Under the pieces are notes generated by a model. It searched no databases and had not been told where the DNA came from. It saw nothing but the letters and a program-made list of their open reading frames with translations. The translations under genes were made by a program, and so were the position numbers. Shown one piece after another: positions 35,101 through 47,100 of a stretch of DNA of 64,000 nucleotides. Position 1 is the stretch's first letter; the number at the start of each line of letters is the position of its first letter. Source of the DNA: Progne subis subis (taxonomy: Eukaryota > Chordata > Aves > Passeriformes > Hirundinidae); NCBI GenBank assembly GCA_022316685.1, contig JAKJHU010000309.1, positions 62,001 through 126,000 on the forward strand, read 5' to 3'.

Positions 35101-38100
35101 TTAACTCCTCTCCCAGTTATTGCGAAGCCTTTCAGTGGAGTGGCACAGATGGGAACAGGGAGGGCTCAGCACGCTGCTGTAATTAAGGCTTAGCACATGT
35201 CACATTAATGCCTAACTTGTTCTGATCTCCCTCTGACAGAAACTTAAGTTGGAATCCATTTGTTTGTGACTGCAAACTGTCCTGGTTGCCCCGTTGGGTG
35301 GAAGACAGAAAAGTGAGAGTCCTTGAGGCGTCGGACACGAGATGTGCCCACCCCCCCGAGGTGGCCAACCTGTCCCTCTTCGATGTCCTGTTCCCCAATG
35401 CCACCTGTGGTAAGGAGAGGCTGTGGGGTGGAGGTGGCTGGGTGGGAGTGACGGGCTCAGGGGCAGCTGGGGCCCCTTCACACCCTGAGTGAGCAGTTCT
35501 AATCTAATTCAACAAGTTTTGGTCACACAGTCTGTACCCTGGTGCCTTAGGGACCAGGGCAGTCCCAGCAGGGCTGGGATTAGCCCTGGTCACAGAGCAG
35601 ACACCACAGGACTCAGGCTTTCATTCTCCCAGGGTATGAACAGGCTAAAACCTCGTGGGAGGTGATGGCACCTGAGACATGCTCAGCTGGATCCTTGCAG
35701 GTGGCAGGGCTCCGCTTTGGGAGTGCTGGGTGAACACTGCCCTGCTCCAGGGGCATTTTACTGACTGCTGGGCCAGGAGAAACGTCAGGCAGTGATTCAC
35801 TGGAAAAGGGAGAGCCCTGGGAAAACCAATCCTGCCTGGATGCTCAGTTCTTCTGGAGTAAGAGAGAGGGAGAGAGAGCAAGGGCTGCCTAGGGCAGGCA
35901 TCTCCTTTAATCTTTAATCTGGGAGCTGTGTGACAGGAGGATGCAGGGGAGAGCACCCAGAGCTGTGTGACAGGAAGATGCAGGGGTGAACACCCAGAGC
36001 TGTGTGACAGGAGGATGCAGGGGTGAACACCCAGAGCTGTGTGACAGGAGGATGCAGGGATGAACACCCAGAGCTGTGTGACAGGAGGATGCAGGGGTGA
36101 ACACCCAGAGCTGTGTGACAGGAGGATGCAGGGGTGAACACCCAGAGCTGTGTGACAGGAGGATGCAGAGTTGAACACCCAGAGCTGTGTGACAGGAGGA
36201 TGCAGGGGTGAACACCCAGAGCTGTGTGACAGGAAGATGCAGGGGTGAACACCCAGAGCTGTGTGACAGGAGGATGCAGAGTTGAACACCCAGAGCTGTG
36301 TGACAGGAGGATGCAGGGGTGAACACCCAGAGCTGTGTGACAGGAGGATGCAGGGGTGAACACCCAGAGCTGTGTGACAGGAGGATGCAGAGTTGAACAC
36401 CCAGAGCTGTGTGACAGGAGGATGCAGGGATGAGGCTGAGGGACCCAGAGCTGGTGGGAGCCAGCTGAGCTGCCTGGTGAGGCACACTGTTCTCCAGGAC
36501 CAAAACCCAGGTCGTGGTTGTTCCTCTCCCCCTAGCAAAGCTACCCCAGCTTGCAGCATCTTGCAGGAATTATCAAAGGGAAAAACACTTGGCACTGTTA
36601 CTGCTCTTGATAATTAGTTGTTCCCTCTTGAACTACTTTAAGCCAGTGTGGAAACAATAATGTGAGGCTGCCTTCTGGGTAATTCAGTGTAATGGGAGTA
36701 GGCTGGGACAGCCTGCCAGCTCCTGACAGTTCTCAGTGACCGGCAGGGATGAAGAATGACCAGGCTGGTGGTGGAAAACAGAGCGGTTCCCGTGCCGCGC
36801 TCCTCTCCGGGGACCGTTCTTAGGAGAAGGGGCTCGGCATTTGCAGGAAGGCGGTGGAGGAAGCTGGACAGTTGGATGGGTTTGATCTGGGAAGATCACA
36901 CGAGGCTGGAGCTGTTGAGATGTTTGGGGGAGATGTTGTAGCAACCAGCAGCAACAGCGGCGCAAACGTGGCCGGGCCGCGTGGGCAGGGGCCGAGGCAG
37001 AGGCCCTGCCTGGGTGTTTGTGGCAGGGAAACGTCCCAGCCCAGCACAAGGCAGAGAGGAGGGATGACACTTAAGGGATTGAGCTGTTCCTCTGGGCCCG
37101 GGGCTGTCCTGCCATGCCTGTGTGCGTCCCTGTTCCCTGGCCCAGCTCGTGTTGTTCCATGGGTGTCCCTGCACCCCTCCGGGGCCTGGCATTGCCCTCC
37201 TCTCCAGCACCACGTGTTCCTACGAGGAGGGAAGCTCTTGGCTCTCCTGGTGGAGAAAGGTGCCTCAGGGAGTGTGCCTGGTGGAGGGTCCATCGGTGTC
37301 ACCCCTGAGTCCCCAGCGTGCCGCTGCCCCAGGGGGTTCGGTTTGGGATTTGCTGCTGGAGGTCCCAGGCAGTGCACGGTGAAACATTCTGCACTGAGCA
37401 GGCCAGGGTACCACCAAAGGACACCCTTTTGTCGTGGTCTCACTTGGTAGCAAGTCCCGTGGGCTCCTCTGAGTGTCAGACTCAGTGGCTCCATGTCCCA
37501 TGGGAGTGTCAGGCTCTCCAAAGCCCTGTTTTATTTACTGAGTGCCGCTGCTCCATAAATCTGTGTGACTGGCTTGTTATTTCTGTCATCGCTAATTAGC
37601 ATAAAGAGTTTGGAAACTGTTGCTGGGGGATTAAAGACTTCCCAGGCAAGTCTCAAAAAAGGCAATGCTCAGAGGAGGAGCTGAGCCGGAGAATTCCATT
37701 CCCGGGAGCGTGGGGTGGTTCTCTTGGAGGGTCTCACCAACCCGTGGCATCCCAGAGTCTGTTTTGCGAGAGGATCTTCTGTTCCGTCCTGCAGGAGCTC
37801 AATACATCGCGTGTCTGACAGGCAACCGCACCGAAGAAGCTGAGCTTGTCATCCTCTTCACGTCTGTCCACGCTGGGAACCTCACCGAGGAGACCTGCGG
37901 CGCCCTCTGTTACTCCCAAGCCCAGGAATATGGGGGTTTCAGCTCCCAGGGGCAGTGTTTGTGTGGAACTGCCCACGAAACGAACTCTTCCTCCGGCTGT
38001 TTGCCATTTTGCACTGAGCATTCGTCCGGGCAGGGCTGTGGCGGCCCCTCACTCGTCCCCTTGCCCTTCCAGGCACAGCTGCCTGTGTCCTTCACAGGAC

Positions 38101-41100
38101 TGCAGCCCCGGTACAGCCTGCACCAGCCCGTGCTCTTCAATGTCAGTATTCCCATTGCTGTCAGCACTTTACTGTGGGAATTTGGGGACCACACCGAGGT
38201 TCTCAACACCACTGGACACACAGCTGTGCACAGCTACGCCTTACCTGGGCGCTACAACGTCACTGCCACCGTCCTCCTGGGCTCCAGGGTGCTGCTCCAG
38301 CGGGCAGAGATTGAGGTGGTGGCTTCCCCCCAACAGCTTGGAGCTGCAGTGTCCTTCCTTGGTCGTGGCAAACGAGAGCCTGGACATCCGGATCCGCAAC
38401 AGGGGCGGCACGGGGCTGGCGGTGCTCTACGGGATCACTGCGGAGCCTGGGGAGCTGGGCAGGGGTGAGCAGGGCTCCTGGGGCTCCCGGGCCTCCCCTT
38501 TGTCCCCCCTGCCAAGGAGGGGTGAGGGATGGCTCCTCCAGGGCACTCCTGGCTCGGCAGCGTTTTGCGCTTTAGCTGCGGCGGGGTTTCGGTGGCGTCG
38601 GGGCCTGGGACGTTCCTGGAGCCCCTCTGCCCGGGTCGGGTTGGGTTGGGGTGTGTGGCCCCTAGAGAGGACATCAGCCTTGTGTTCTTTCTGCAGCAGT
38701 TCACCCCATGTGCCCCCCTGAGGGCTTGGTTTTCCCGGGAAATAACCACTGCTACCAGCTGGTGGTGGAGAAGGCGGAGTGGCTGGAGGCGCAGCGGCAC
38801 TGCCAGGAGCTGGGGAACGGGGACCTGGCTTTTGTCAGCAGCCCCGACATCCAGAGCTTCCTGGTCGCTCATGTCATCAGGTGAGTGAGGAGGGGAGGGG
38901 TTGGCATCACCCAGGGGCAGGTTTTGGGTTCCTGAGGGCACATCTGCAGAGGGATCTGAGCGTGAGGAGGTGGGTGGGTGAGGCTGGACGAAGAGGAGGA
39001 ATGAGCAGAGCTCGAGCCTTTGCTGGACTTGGCTTCTTTCCTTTGAGGCTGTGGAGGGAAGAAGAGGAATGGGGCAGAAGGGCTGGAAATCACAACTGGG
39101 AACTGAGACGCTGGTGGGCTTCCTGTGCCCGTGAAATGTGAAAAGGGATGCTGTGCGCTTAGACACGGCTGCAGCAAAGCTTGTACCCCTTCCCCTCCAG
39201 TCTCTCACCCTGGGAAGCAGCAGTGCTCCTGCCCAGCAGCATCTGTTCCACCTTAGGACTGGGCTTTGTAAACAGAGAGTGCTCCAAGTGTCAGCCTTTG
39301 ATTAAATCCACCCCTCCGAGTGCCCTTTCTCCAGCCAGTCATTCCAGGGGAGGGAGGACAACCAGGAGAGCTCTCAGGGCCTGTCAGCACTCCCAGCTGC
39401 AGCTGTGGGCGATGGGCTCCTCGCAAACACATCCCAGAAAGCACACGGAAGGGAGCAGCTGCGTGTGACGTGGGCTCTGAGCGCTCCCGCTCCAGGCCTG
39501 ACAGCCCCTTCTTCCCAAACTTGTGTCCGTGCCCCGTTCCCTTCACACGGGGCCGTGTGCTGAGGTGGCAGACACGTGTTCCCCGCCCCGGGGAAGGGAG
39601 GCTGTCCCTCTGCACGCCTCAGGAGCTGCTCGTGGCTGCTGGGATGTGGCAGCAATCGCGTGTGGAGCCGCCGGGCTGCGGCGCGCGGAAATCACGAGGC
39701 CTCGGAGGGAAGGAGGCTGTTCCCCAGCTGCTGCCCCACGGCCCTCTGCTCCCCAGCCCTCCTCCAGTCCCTGTATTTATTTTATTAATCCCTGCAGATA
39801 AACACGAGGGAGGCAGCTCCGGGGTGCGATCTCCCTGGTGATAAAAGGCCGATGGGCCGAGCTGCAGGATTTTGGAACGTGCAGCTTCCATAGTTTCTCA
39901 TGGGAAGATGGCAGAAGCGGGAATGTTTCCCAGCAGGGCGCTGAGAGCAGGTCTCCTCTCCTTTGCTGCTGGTGTGGGATGGGCTCCCCAGGAGCAGCCT
40001 GTGCTGAGCTGGTCCCTCCCTGCCTGCAGAAGCAGGGGATGGGGCCATCCCTGGGACCCCACTTTCTGGGCAGTACAGAGCCCTTCTACCCTTCCAAGCC
40101 TCTCCAGGCTTGTTCTGCTCCTCCTGCCCCAGCAGGGCAGCTCAGTCCTTCCTCAGAGGCAGAGGAGAGCTCACATCTTGCTTCATAAAAAGGTGTTCAG
40201 AGTCCTCCTGTTCCCCCTGCAGTGGGGCAGGGTGGGAGCCAGCCAGCAGCTTGTCTTTTAGTTACTCCTTTCTTTCTCGATTTTTTTTTTTTTTTTTTTT
40301 TTTTTTTCCTAATGACTTGCAGTTAGATCATAGCTGGAATTAGAAAAGGAAAATCTCCACTGAGTTTTCCTGATGGCAGCAGGCAGGCGGTTTCCTGCCC
40401 TGCTCTCCCGGATTCCCTGCCAGTGGTTCAGGAGCAGAACACAGCCCTTATTTATTTTTTAATCTCATTTGCAGTGAAAACTACTGATTCATGGAACAAG
40501 TTATTTTTGTCATCGTTTTTCAGCATGACCTCATGAATCATCTCAGCCCGGGGGTGGAGAGGCACCAGTCACCACCAGTTATCTCCCCAGTCTGCTTTCA
40601 GAGCCCTGGGAGCACGCTGGGGCAGGGCAGGATTGATTTCCACCTGCGGGAGGGAGCGTGGAGAAGGAGCTGAGAGCTTGGAAGGGTGCAGGATGTTAAT
40701 ATGGAGAAGTTAATAGAAGTTAATATGGAACAAATGCCTCCCTTTCTGCTGGGTGCGATGAGGAACAGCTCTCCAGGCTGTTTGTGGCTGTGAGAGGCCT
40801 CTCAGCACTTCCCACCAGGATCTCTGCTGGGATTCAGCCAGTTTCCAAATGGGGCAGGGACATTTCATCTCCTAAAAGGAGCCTGGCAGTGTCCTGTGTG
40901 TGTGGGGTTCAGCTGCCTGCAGTGCTCCAGCCTCTGCTTGTCCCTTTCATGGTGGATGAGGAGCTCATCATCTCCAGGAGCTGCATCCAGGGAGAGCTCC
41001 CAGACCTGGCAGTGCTGAGCTTTAATCCACCTGCAGTGGAGAACTGACTGGTGGTAGATCCCACGGGTCTGCACAGGGAGAAGCACAATGTTTTCTAAGG

Positions 41101-44100
41101 GGTTCAGCTTTCCCAGGCAGTTCTGTGTGAGCAGATCCTTCCTCATGGGTGCATGACTCAGAGCAGGCTTGGCAGAGTCTGGGAGGATCGTTTGGTGACG
41201 GAGTGCTCTGCTCCAAGCAGGGTGAGGCTCAAGTCAGCCTGCTGGTCACAGAATCATGGAATCATGGCATGGGTTGGGAGGGATCTTAAAACTCATCCAG
41301 TTCCACCCCTTTCCATGGGTAGAGGCACCTTGCAGTATCCCAGGCTGCCCCAAACCCTGTCCAGTCTGGCTTTGGGCACTTCCAGGGATCCAGGGGCAGC
41401 CACAGCTTCACCAGGCTCTGGGGACAGAGGTGGGAAGGCTGGAGGAGAGCAGTGCTGTGCTGTGGAGGGGCTGTTCCTGAGGCTCTGGTGGTAGAGTGGA
41501 TAATGAAACCCTTTAGTAATTAAAAGTCTCCCTGAAATGCAGCCCATGACACCCCGATGGAGCTGTTATTATTTTCAGAGAGAACCACAGATGGCAGCTG
41601 TCCCAGCTCCTTCTAATACCCACGATTTCCTGAAATCCCCCCTCCCCCTTCTTCTTATTTTTTTTTTAATTTTAATTTTTTTCCAGGAGCCTCGATGTCT
41701 GGATTGGATTCAATGATTTTGCAAGCTCTGGAGCGCAGCAGAGAGGGGAAGGATTTAATCTGGAGAGCTGTCAGAACTGGCTGCCAGGAGAACCCCATCC
41801 CTCCAACGCCGACCACTGCGTGCGGATGGGCCCCACGGGCCAGTGCAACACGGACCTGTGCATGGCCAAGCACAGCTACGTCTGCGAGTACAAGCCACAG
41901 GGTGAGCTCTGCTGGCACCCAGGGCGGCAGCTGTGCCCTCTCTGGCACTGGTGTGGATGCAGGGAGAGGCTCCTCCAGGGCATCACCACAAAATGTGACT
42001 TACGACTTGCAACAATATTCCCAAACCGAGCCTGCAGAAACCCAAGTTCAGCCCAAAAGGGAGAGTTTGGCTTTCTCCAGTCTTTGCCGTGAGCAGGGGG
42101 AGAGAGAGAGAGGAGCAAAGTTCTGAGGCAGAGCACTGGGAACAGCTTTTCCCTCTTATCTCTGCTGCTGCCAGGATCTGAGGCCTGCCTTGGTGTCCTT
42201 CACCTGTGTATTTTGGGAGGCGCTGGGCTGGCTCAAAGTTTGATTAGGTGAGGTGTGATGTGCTGTGCAGGTTTGTGGTTATTCAGCTTTCCAAATCTTC
42301 CACGCCGGTGTAGGAAGTGGGAAAGAGAAGTAGAACGGATGTGAAACAGGGGAGAAGATTTATGTAAGAAGGAAAAAGCCATGGGCAGAGAGGTCACTGG
42401 CCGTGGGCAGAGAGAGCCACCAGTGTTTGCCACTGGTGGAAACCAGCTGGTCACATTTCCCAAAAAGTCCAGGGGCACAGGGGGGATGAGAAGGTGCACC
42501 CAGTGCTCGGAAATTCCTAGCAAATCATTAATTGTTGGAAGGGAGAATTACTTGCACAATTCCTAGAAGTCGAAATTGCTGAACGATGCAAATGAAAATG
42601 TTATTTGTGCTGGATGAGAAAGAAATCAAGACACCTGTAAGGAGAAGGAAGGTGCAGGATCATGGAGCTGCTGCTCTCCTGAGTGGTCCAAGCCCTGCTG
42701 CAGCTTGACAGGGTGGAGGGAATGGCCACAGGCCCTGCTGAGTCTCACGGGCTTTGTTCCAATATTTCCTTTGTAAACAGGAGTTCTCCTAAACGCCGAA
42801 AACTTCTTTGAGGGAGACGCCGAGTTGGCCACACACGGGGCCGTGAGGAACGTGAGCGAGGCTGTGCCGGCAGATCCGTGGCAGGCTGAGGAGGTGAGGG
42901 GGGGTTTGCTCGTCCTGCTCTGCCCAGGGGTCCCTGGGGACACGGGCAGGTGAGAGCCGTGCGTGTTCTGCAGGTGCTGGAGTTCCCGGAGCTGGCGTTC
43001 AGGCACGAGGGCTTTCTCACGGCCCTGGAGTTTGTGACACAGGAGCTGCACCAGCCCGTCCAAGTGAGGTTCCAGGTGTACAGACTGATGGATGGAGAAG
43101 GTGAGGGTTCTCCTCAGCACCCCTGGAATTGTTGGAGGTGACACCATCAAACTGGGGCTGGCCCTGTGTCTCCTCTGGTCCTCTGACCCTTAGGGGCTCG
43201 GAGATTCGGTTCTGTTTTTGGAGGAGATCAAAGTGCAGGGTCCACAGCCTTGGAGAAGTGGTTATCCTGGAGAAAATAATAGAGGGAGAAACCTCTGTCA
43301 ATGCATGAGGAGAATTTGAGTGTAAGGACCATGTGGAAAAGCTCATTAATCTTCTGAGCTGTGCTTTTTGCTTCGTGAGGACGCACGTCAAATGGGAATG
43401 TGTTCTGGTCCATCTGGCCCCACGGGTTAACAAGGAAGAACATTTTTCTGAGCCCATTTCTTCCTGATGGATGAGATAATCTAAAAAGCCTTTTATTCCT
43501 TGTACAACAGCTCAACAGTCACAGTTTTGGCAACAATTAATTCTGCAGCAGAATGTTTGTTGTAGCGGTGGGGTTGGCTGGTTACAAAAGGATCTTTTTT
43601 GACACTGACAAGCTGATACTTTGACATGGAAACATTAACTTCAGAAAAGTTGCTTAATATGTTTTCAATGTCAAGGCCAGCTCTTGCTTTCACTTGGACT
43701 GGCTGTAGCACAGATCCTTTCAGAGCGCAATTTGGTACGTTCTCACTGGAAAAGAGACAACTTTGGGTTTAATGATCTTGGTGGATTTTTCCAGTAAAAC
43801 AGGACGTCTATGTAGCGGCAGGATGTGCTGCAGTTGCAGCTTTTACTAAGAGTGGAGCCATCATCAGAATGGAAAAATTCGGTGAATTTGGAGCAAAGAA
43901 GTGCGTTAGTGGCGTTACTCGTCAGAGATCAGGCAATCCCTGATTTCTCTTTCACTTCTTCCAGACTACCAGGAGGAAAACAGTGCCACAGAACCATTCC
44001 CCAGCGCTCAGGATGACGGGAACTGGACGCTGCTGGAATGCCCTCCTGGTTTCCAGTGGTGTCCTTTGACGAGTTTGTGCTCATCCCACAACAACTGCTG

Positions 44101-47100
44101 CAATGGGACCGAGTGTGCCAACAGTTCCTTTGGCAGCAGCCCTGCCCCGGGGTCCCTGCAGCCCAACGACAGCCAGCCCAGCTACGAGCTCCTCAAGGAG
44201 CTCCTCTTTATGGTACCAGCTGGCCCCTCTTCCCAGTATCAGGTCAGTGTTTACTGCTCTTAGCAGTGACGGGGTGGGGCAGTTTTCTCCTGAGGGTTTT
44301 GGGTAAGTTTAGAAGCATAGAAGATGGAGCTGCTGAAGTCCATTGGGATGAAAGCACGTGCCCAGTGTCACACAGGCCGTGGGCTCCCTGTTGTCCCCTG
44401 TGCCTGGGGTGCTGGAAGGTGTCCCTGCCCATGGCAGGGGGTGGAACAGGATGGGCTTTAAGGTCCCTTCCCACCCAAACCGTTCTGTGTTTCCATGACA
44501 AGGCCGTGCAGATTCCACGGGCTGTTCCCCAGCATTAACACGGTGGAGGTGGGGCAGAAAGCTGATTTCTCTGTGGCACGTTGGATTCAGAGAGGCCAAG
44601 GAGGGTGGAGTGGTGAATGGTCTCCCGGTGCTGTGTTGGTTTTTCTGTTGGTTCTCACCTGGCAGGAAATCCAGCATTTTGCCCGGGAGGGAGTCGGGTG
44701 CTGACTGCTCTTAATGTGAGGCATCGATCCAAACCCCTCTCCTCTCTCTGCAGGTCACATTCAGAAAAGAAAACATCTTTGTCAGGGCTGGGGATGTTTT
44801 CAGCATCCAGCACAACGCAGACCCGGGCTCCTTCCTCCAGTGCCACCCCAGTGCCACCTCCCAGGACAGGCGGAACTCCTCTGAGCGGGCACCATCCCCC
44901 AGCTCCTTGGATCCCCCCTGGACAAACGGCTCCCTGTGCTCCCTGCGGGTGCGCTACGCCGAGGAGCAGCTGGTGCCGCTGCTCAGCCCCCACAACGCGG
45001 GGCTGGAGCACCCTGGCCACTACAGGGTCCGAGCCAGCGTGGACAACGGGTTCTTCAGCGCTAACCTGTCCTGCGGCTTCCCGGTGACCTCCCGGGTGTC
45101 CGGGCTGCGCGTCATCCACCCGGCCCCGCAGGGCTCCAGGGTGTACCTGCCCACCAACCACACGGCGCTGCTGCTCAAGCTGTCCTCGGGGCTCAACGCC
45201 ACGGCCAGCTGGCTGGGGGACGGCCGCAGCGTGCCCTTCTCGGCCACCTGCCCGGCGGCCGTGGCCCCGCTGTGCTCCAGGGAGACCAACGACACCTGGT
45301 TTGCCGTGGTGCAGCTGGGCGGCCTCGGCGAGGGCCTCAGCACCCACGTGCTGGTGGCGGAGAACTCGGTGAGCTCCCAGAACATCACGGTCACGGTGAA
45401 GGTGGAGGAGCCCATCCGCGGGCTGAGGGCCACCCCCGACCCCGAGAGCAGAGTCCTGGTGAACACGAGGGTGGTGAGTGTCTGCCCTGCTCTGAAGCCG
45501 TTCCCGGTGTGTGTGGCCCTCCCCTGGAGCTGTCGGGGTGTGTTTGGCTCGGGGCAGCTGGGGCGGGGGGGGCACTGCTTGCTGCTAAAGCTGCGGCATG
45601 CGGCACCAGCACCGGTGCCATCCAGCAGGAAGATGGCACAGCTGCACGTCCCCATGGAGCCCCTGAGGTAAGGCAGTGCCTCCTGAAGGGGATCGCTGCT
45701 TGTGGAGCTCCCCAGCACCCCAGAGGCCTTAGGAACAGCCAGTATTTTCTTGTTTTGCTTTGTCCGGGTAGTTGCTCCTTGAGGGATTTAGGTTTGCTCT
45801 GCTGAATCCTTTTATCGGCTGGCTGAAGGTGTAGAGGTGTTTCACCCCTCCAAGTCTTGGAGTTCTTCTGGTGTTTGCAGTCTTGTTTTCTCCAGCCCCC
45901 CATCCCCAGGGCTGCAGCCCTGGGAAGCTGCTCAGTAACTGCCCCAAATGCTCTGTACAAGCTCTGGCTGCTTCTGGCACATCCTGTGCCTGCACCTCTC
46001 GGTCTCACCCTTCCTGCTGCCACGGGCTGCTCAGGAGGCACTGCTGGAGTGAGGAGGGACCTGCCCTGTCCAACCCCTGCAGTCTGGGTCAGGCACCACC
46101 CCTGCACGAGGGTCAGAGGCTCAGCTTACAGGTGTAAAAGCCAGGCTGTTTCTGCAAAGATTTCAGAAGGTTTTTTAGTTTTTTAGTCAGCAAGAGGGAC
46201 CCGATGACAAGAGCAGAGCGCTGGGCTGTGGGAGCAGGGAGTGTGGGGTCTGCTCCCAGCTCTGCTGGGGATTTACGGAGTCAGGGCCTGCTTTTCTCCA
46301 TCAGCAGCAGAGCCACAGATGATCTGTCATCCTCTGTGCCATGCTCTGAGGGCGCTGCAGGTGTGGGAGCCTCCCAGTCTGGCTCTGCTCCCTCTCCAGT
46401 TCAGCTGGAGATCTCCTGGGAAGTGCTGGGCATGCTTTTCTCTTGCACAGTGTGAAATGTTCTCGTGCCTTTCAGAGCTACATCCCTGTGATGGAGGCTG
46501 GGTCAGATGTGACTTTCCGATGGACAGTAGATGATAAACCATCTTTCACTTTTTACAATGTTGTCTTCAACGTTATCTACCAAAGCCCAGCTGTGTACAA
46601 GCTTTCGGTAAGCCAAGGCCTTTCCCATGACACCATTTCACCCCTGGGTTCCCATCTCATCCCACAAACTCAGGAAAAAGCAGCAGGGAGAGAAGGCAGA
46701 GCTGAGCTGAGGTTTTCACGGTGCTCTCTGCTATTTCCCACTGAGCGGCTCTTGCAGATGCAAATAGTTTCTTCTCTTACATTACTGTGCTGTGTTCCTC
46801 CTCTTCGCTTTCTCCACTTTTCTCCACATTCCCCTTTCTGTTCATGGAGTGTCTGTGTTTCCCCTCCTCCCCAGCAGGAAGTAGCAGGGAGCCCCTGCTC
46901 TGGCAGGCAGGAGATCTGGATTCAGAACCTGGCAGAGGCAGGATGCATCTTGAGACTTCATAGGCAGGACAAAGCTTCTCCCACGAGCTCCTGTGTTCTC
47001 TGTCCTGTTCTCTTTCTCTCGGTGCAGACTGGGACGCTGGGTTTTGCCATGGCCCTGAAGGATGGAGCAGAGCCTGGGCCAAGGGAGCTGTGTGTTGTGG

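Larger units (their letters stand above)
38881..41686 (+). other. PKD1: PKD1 intron 6 (2.8 kb)
   Basis: Holds a T27 tract at 40281-40307 and a minus-strand CR1 at 41246-41425, and ends in a long pyrimidine tract before the exon 7 acceptor. No gene seen. Confidence 0.8.

Noticed and set aside
35923..36432. Regularly spaced repeats that might suggest a CRISPR array
   Set aside because: Units are directly adjacent with no unique spacers, and the context is a vertebrate intron.
35645..36595. 316-codon minus-strand repeat protein
   Set aside because: It is a translation of the 38-bp minisatellite; all three frames give the same cycle.
44655..45575. 306-codon minus-strand frame opposite exon 11
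   Set aside because: Same reason: a shadow of a GC3-rich exon, extending across intron sequence on both sides.
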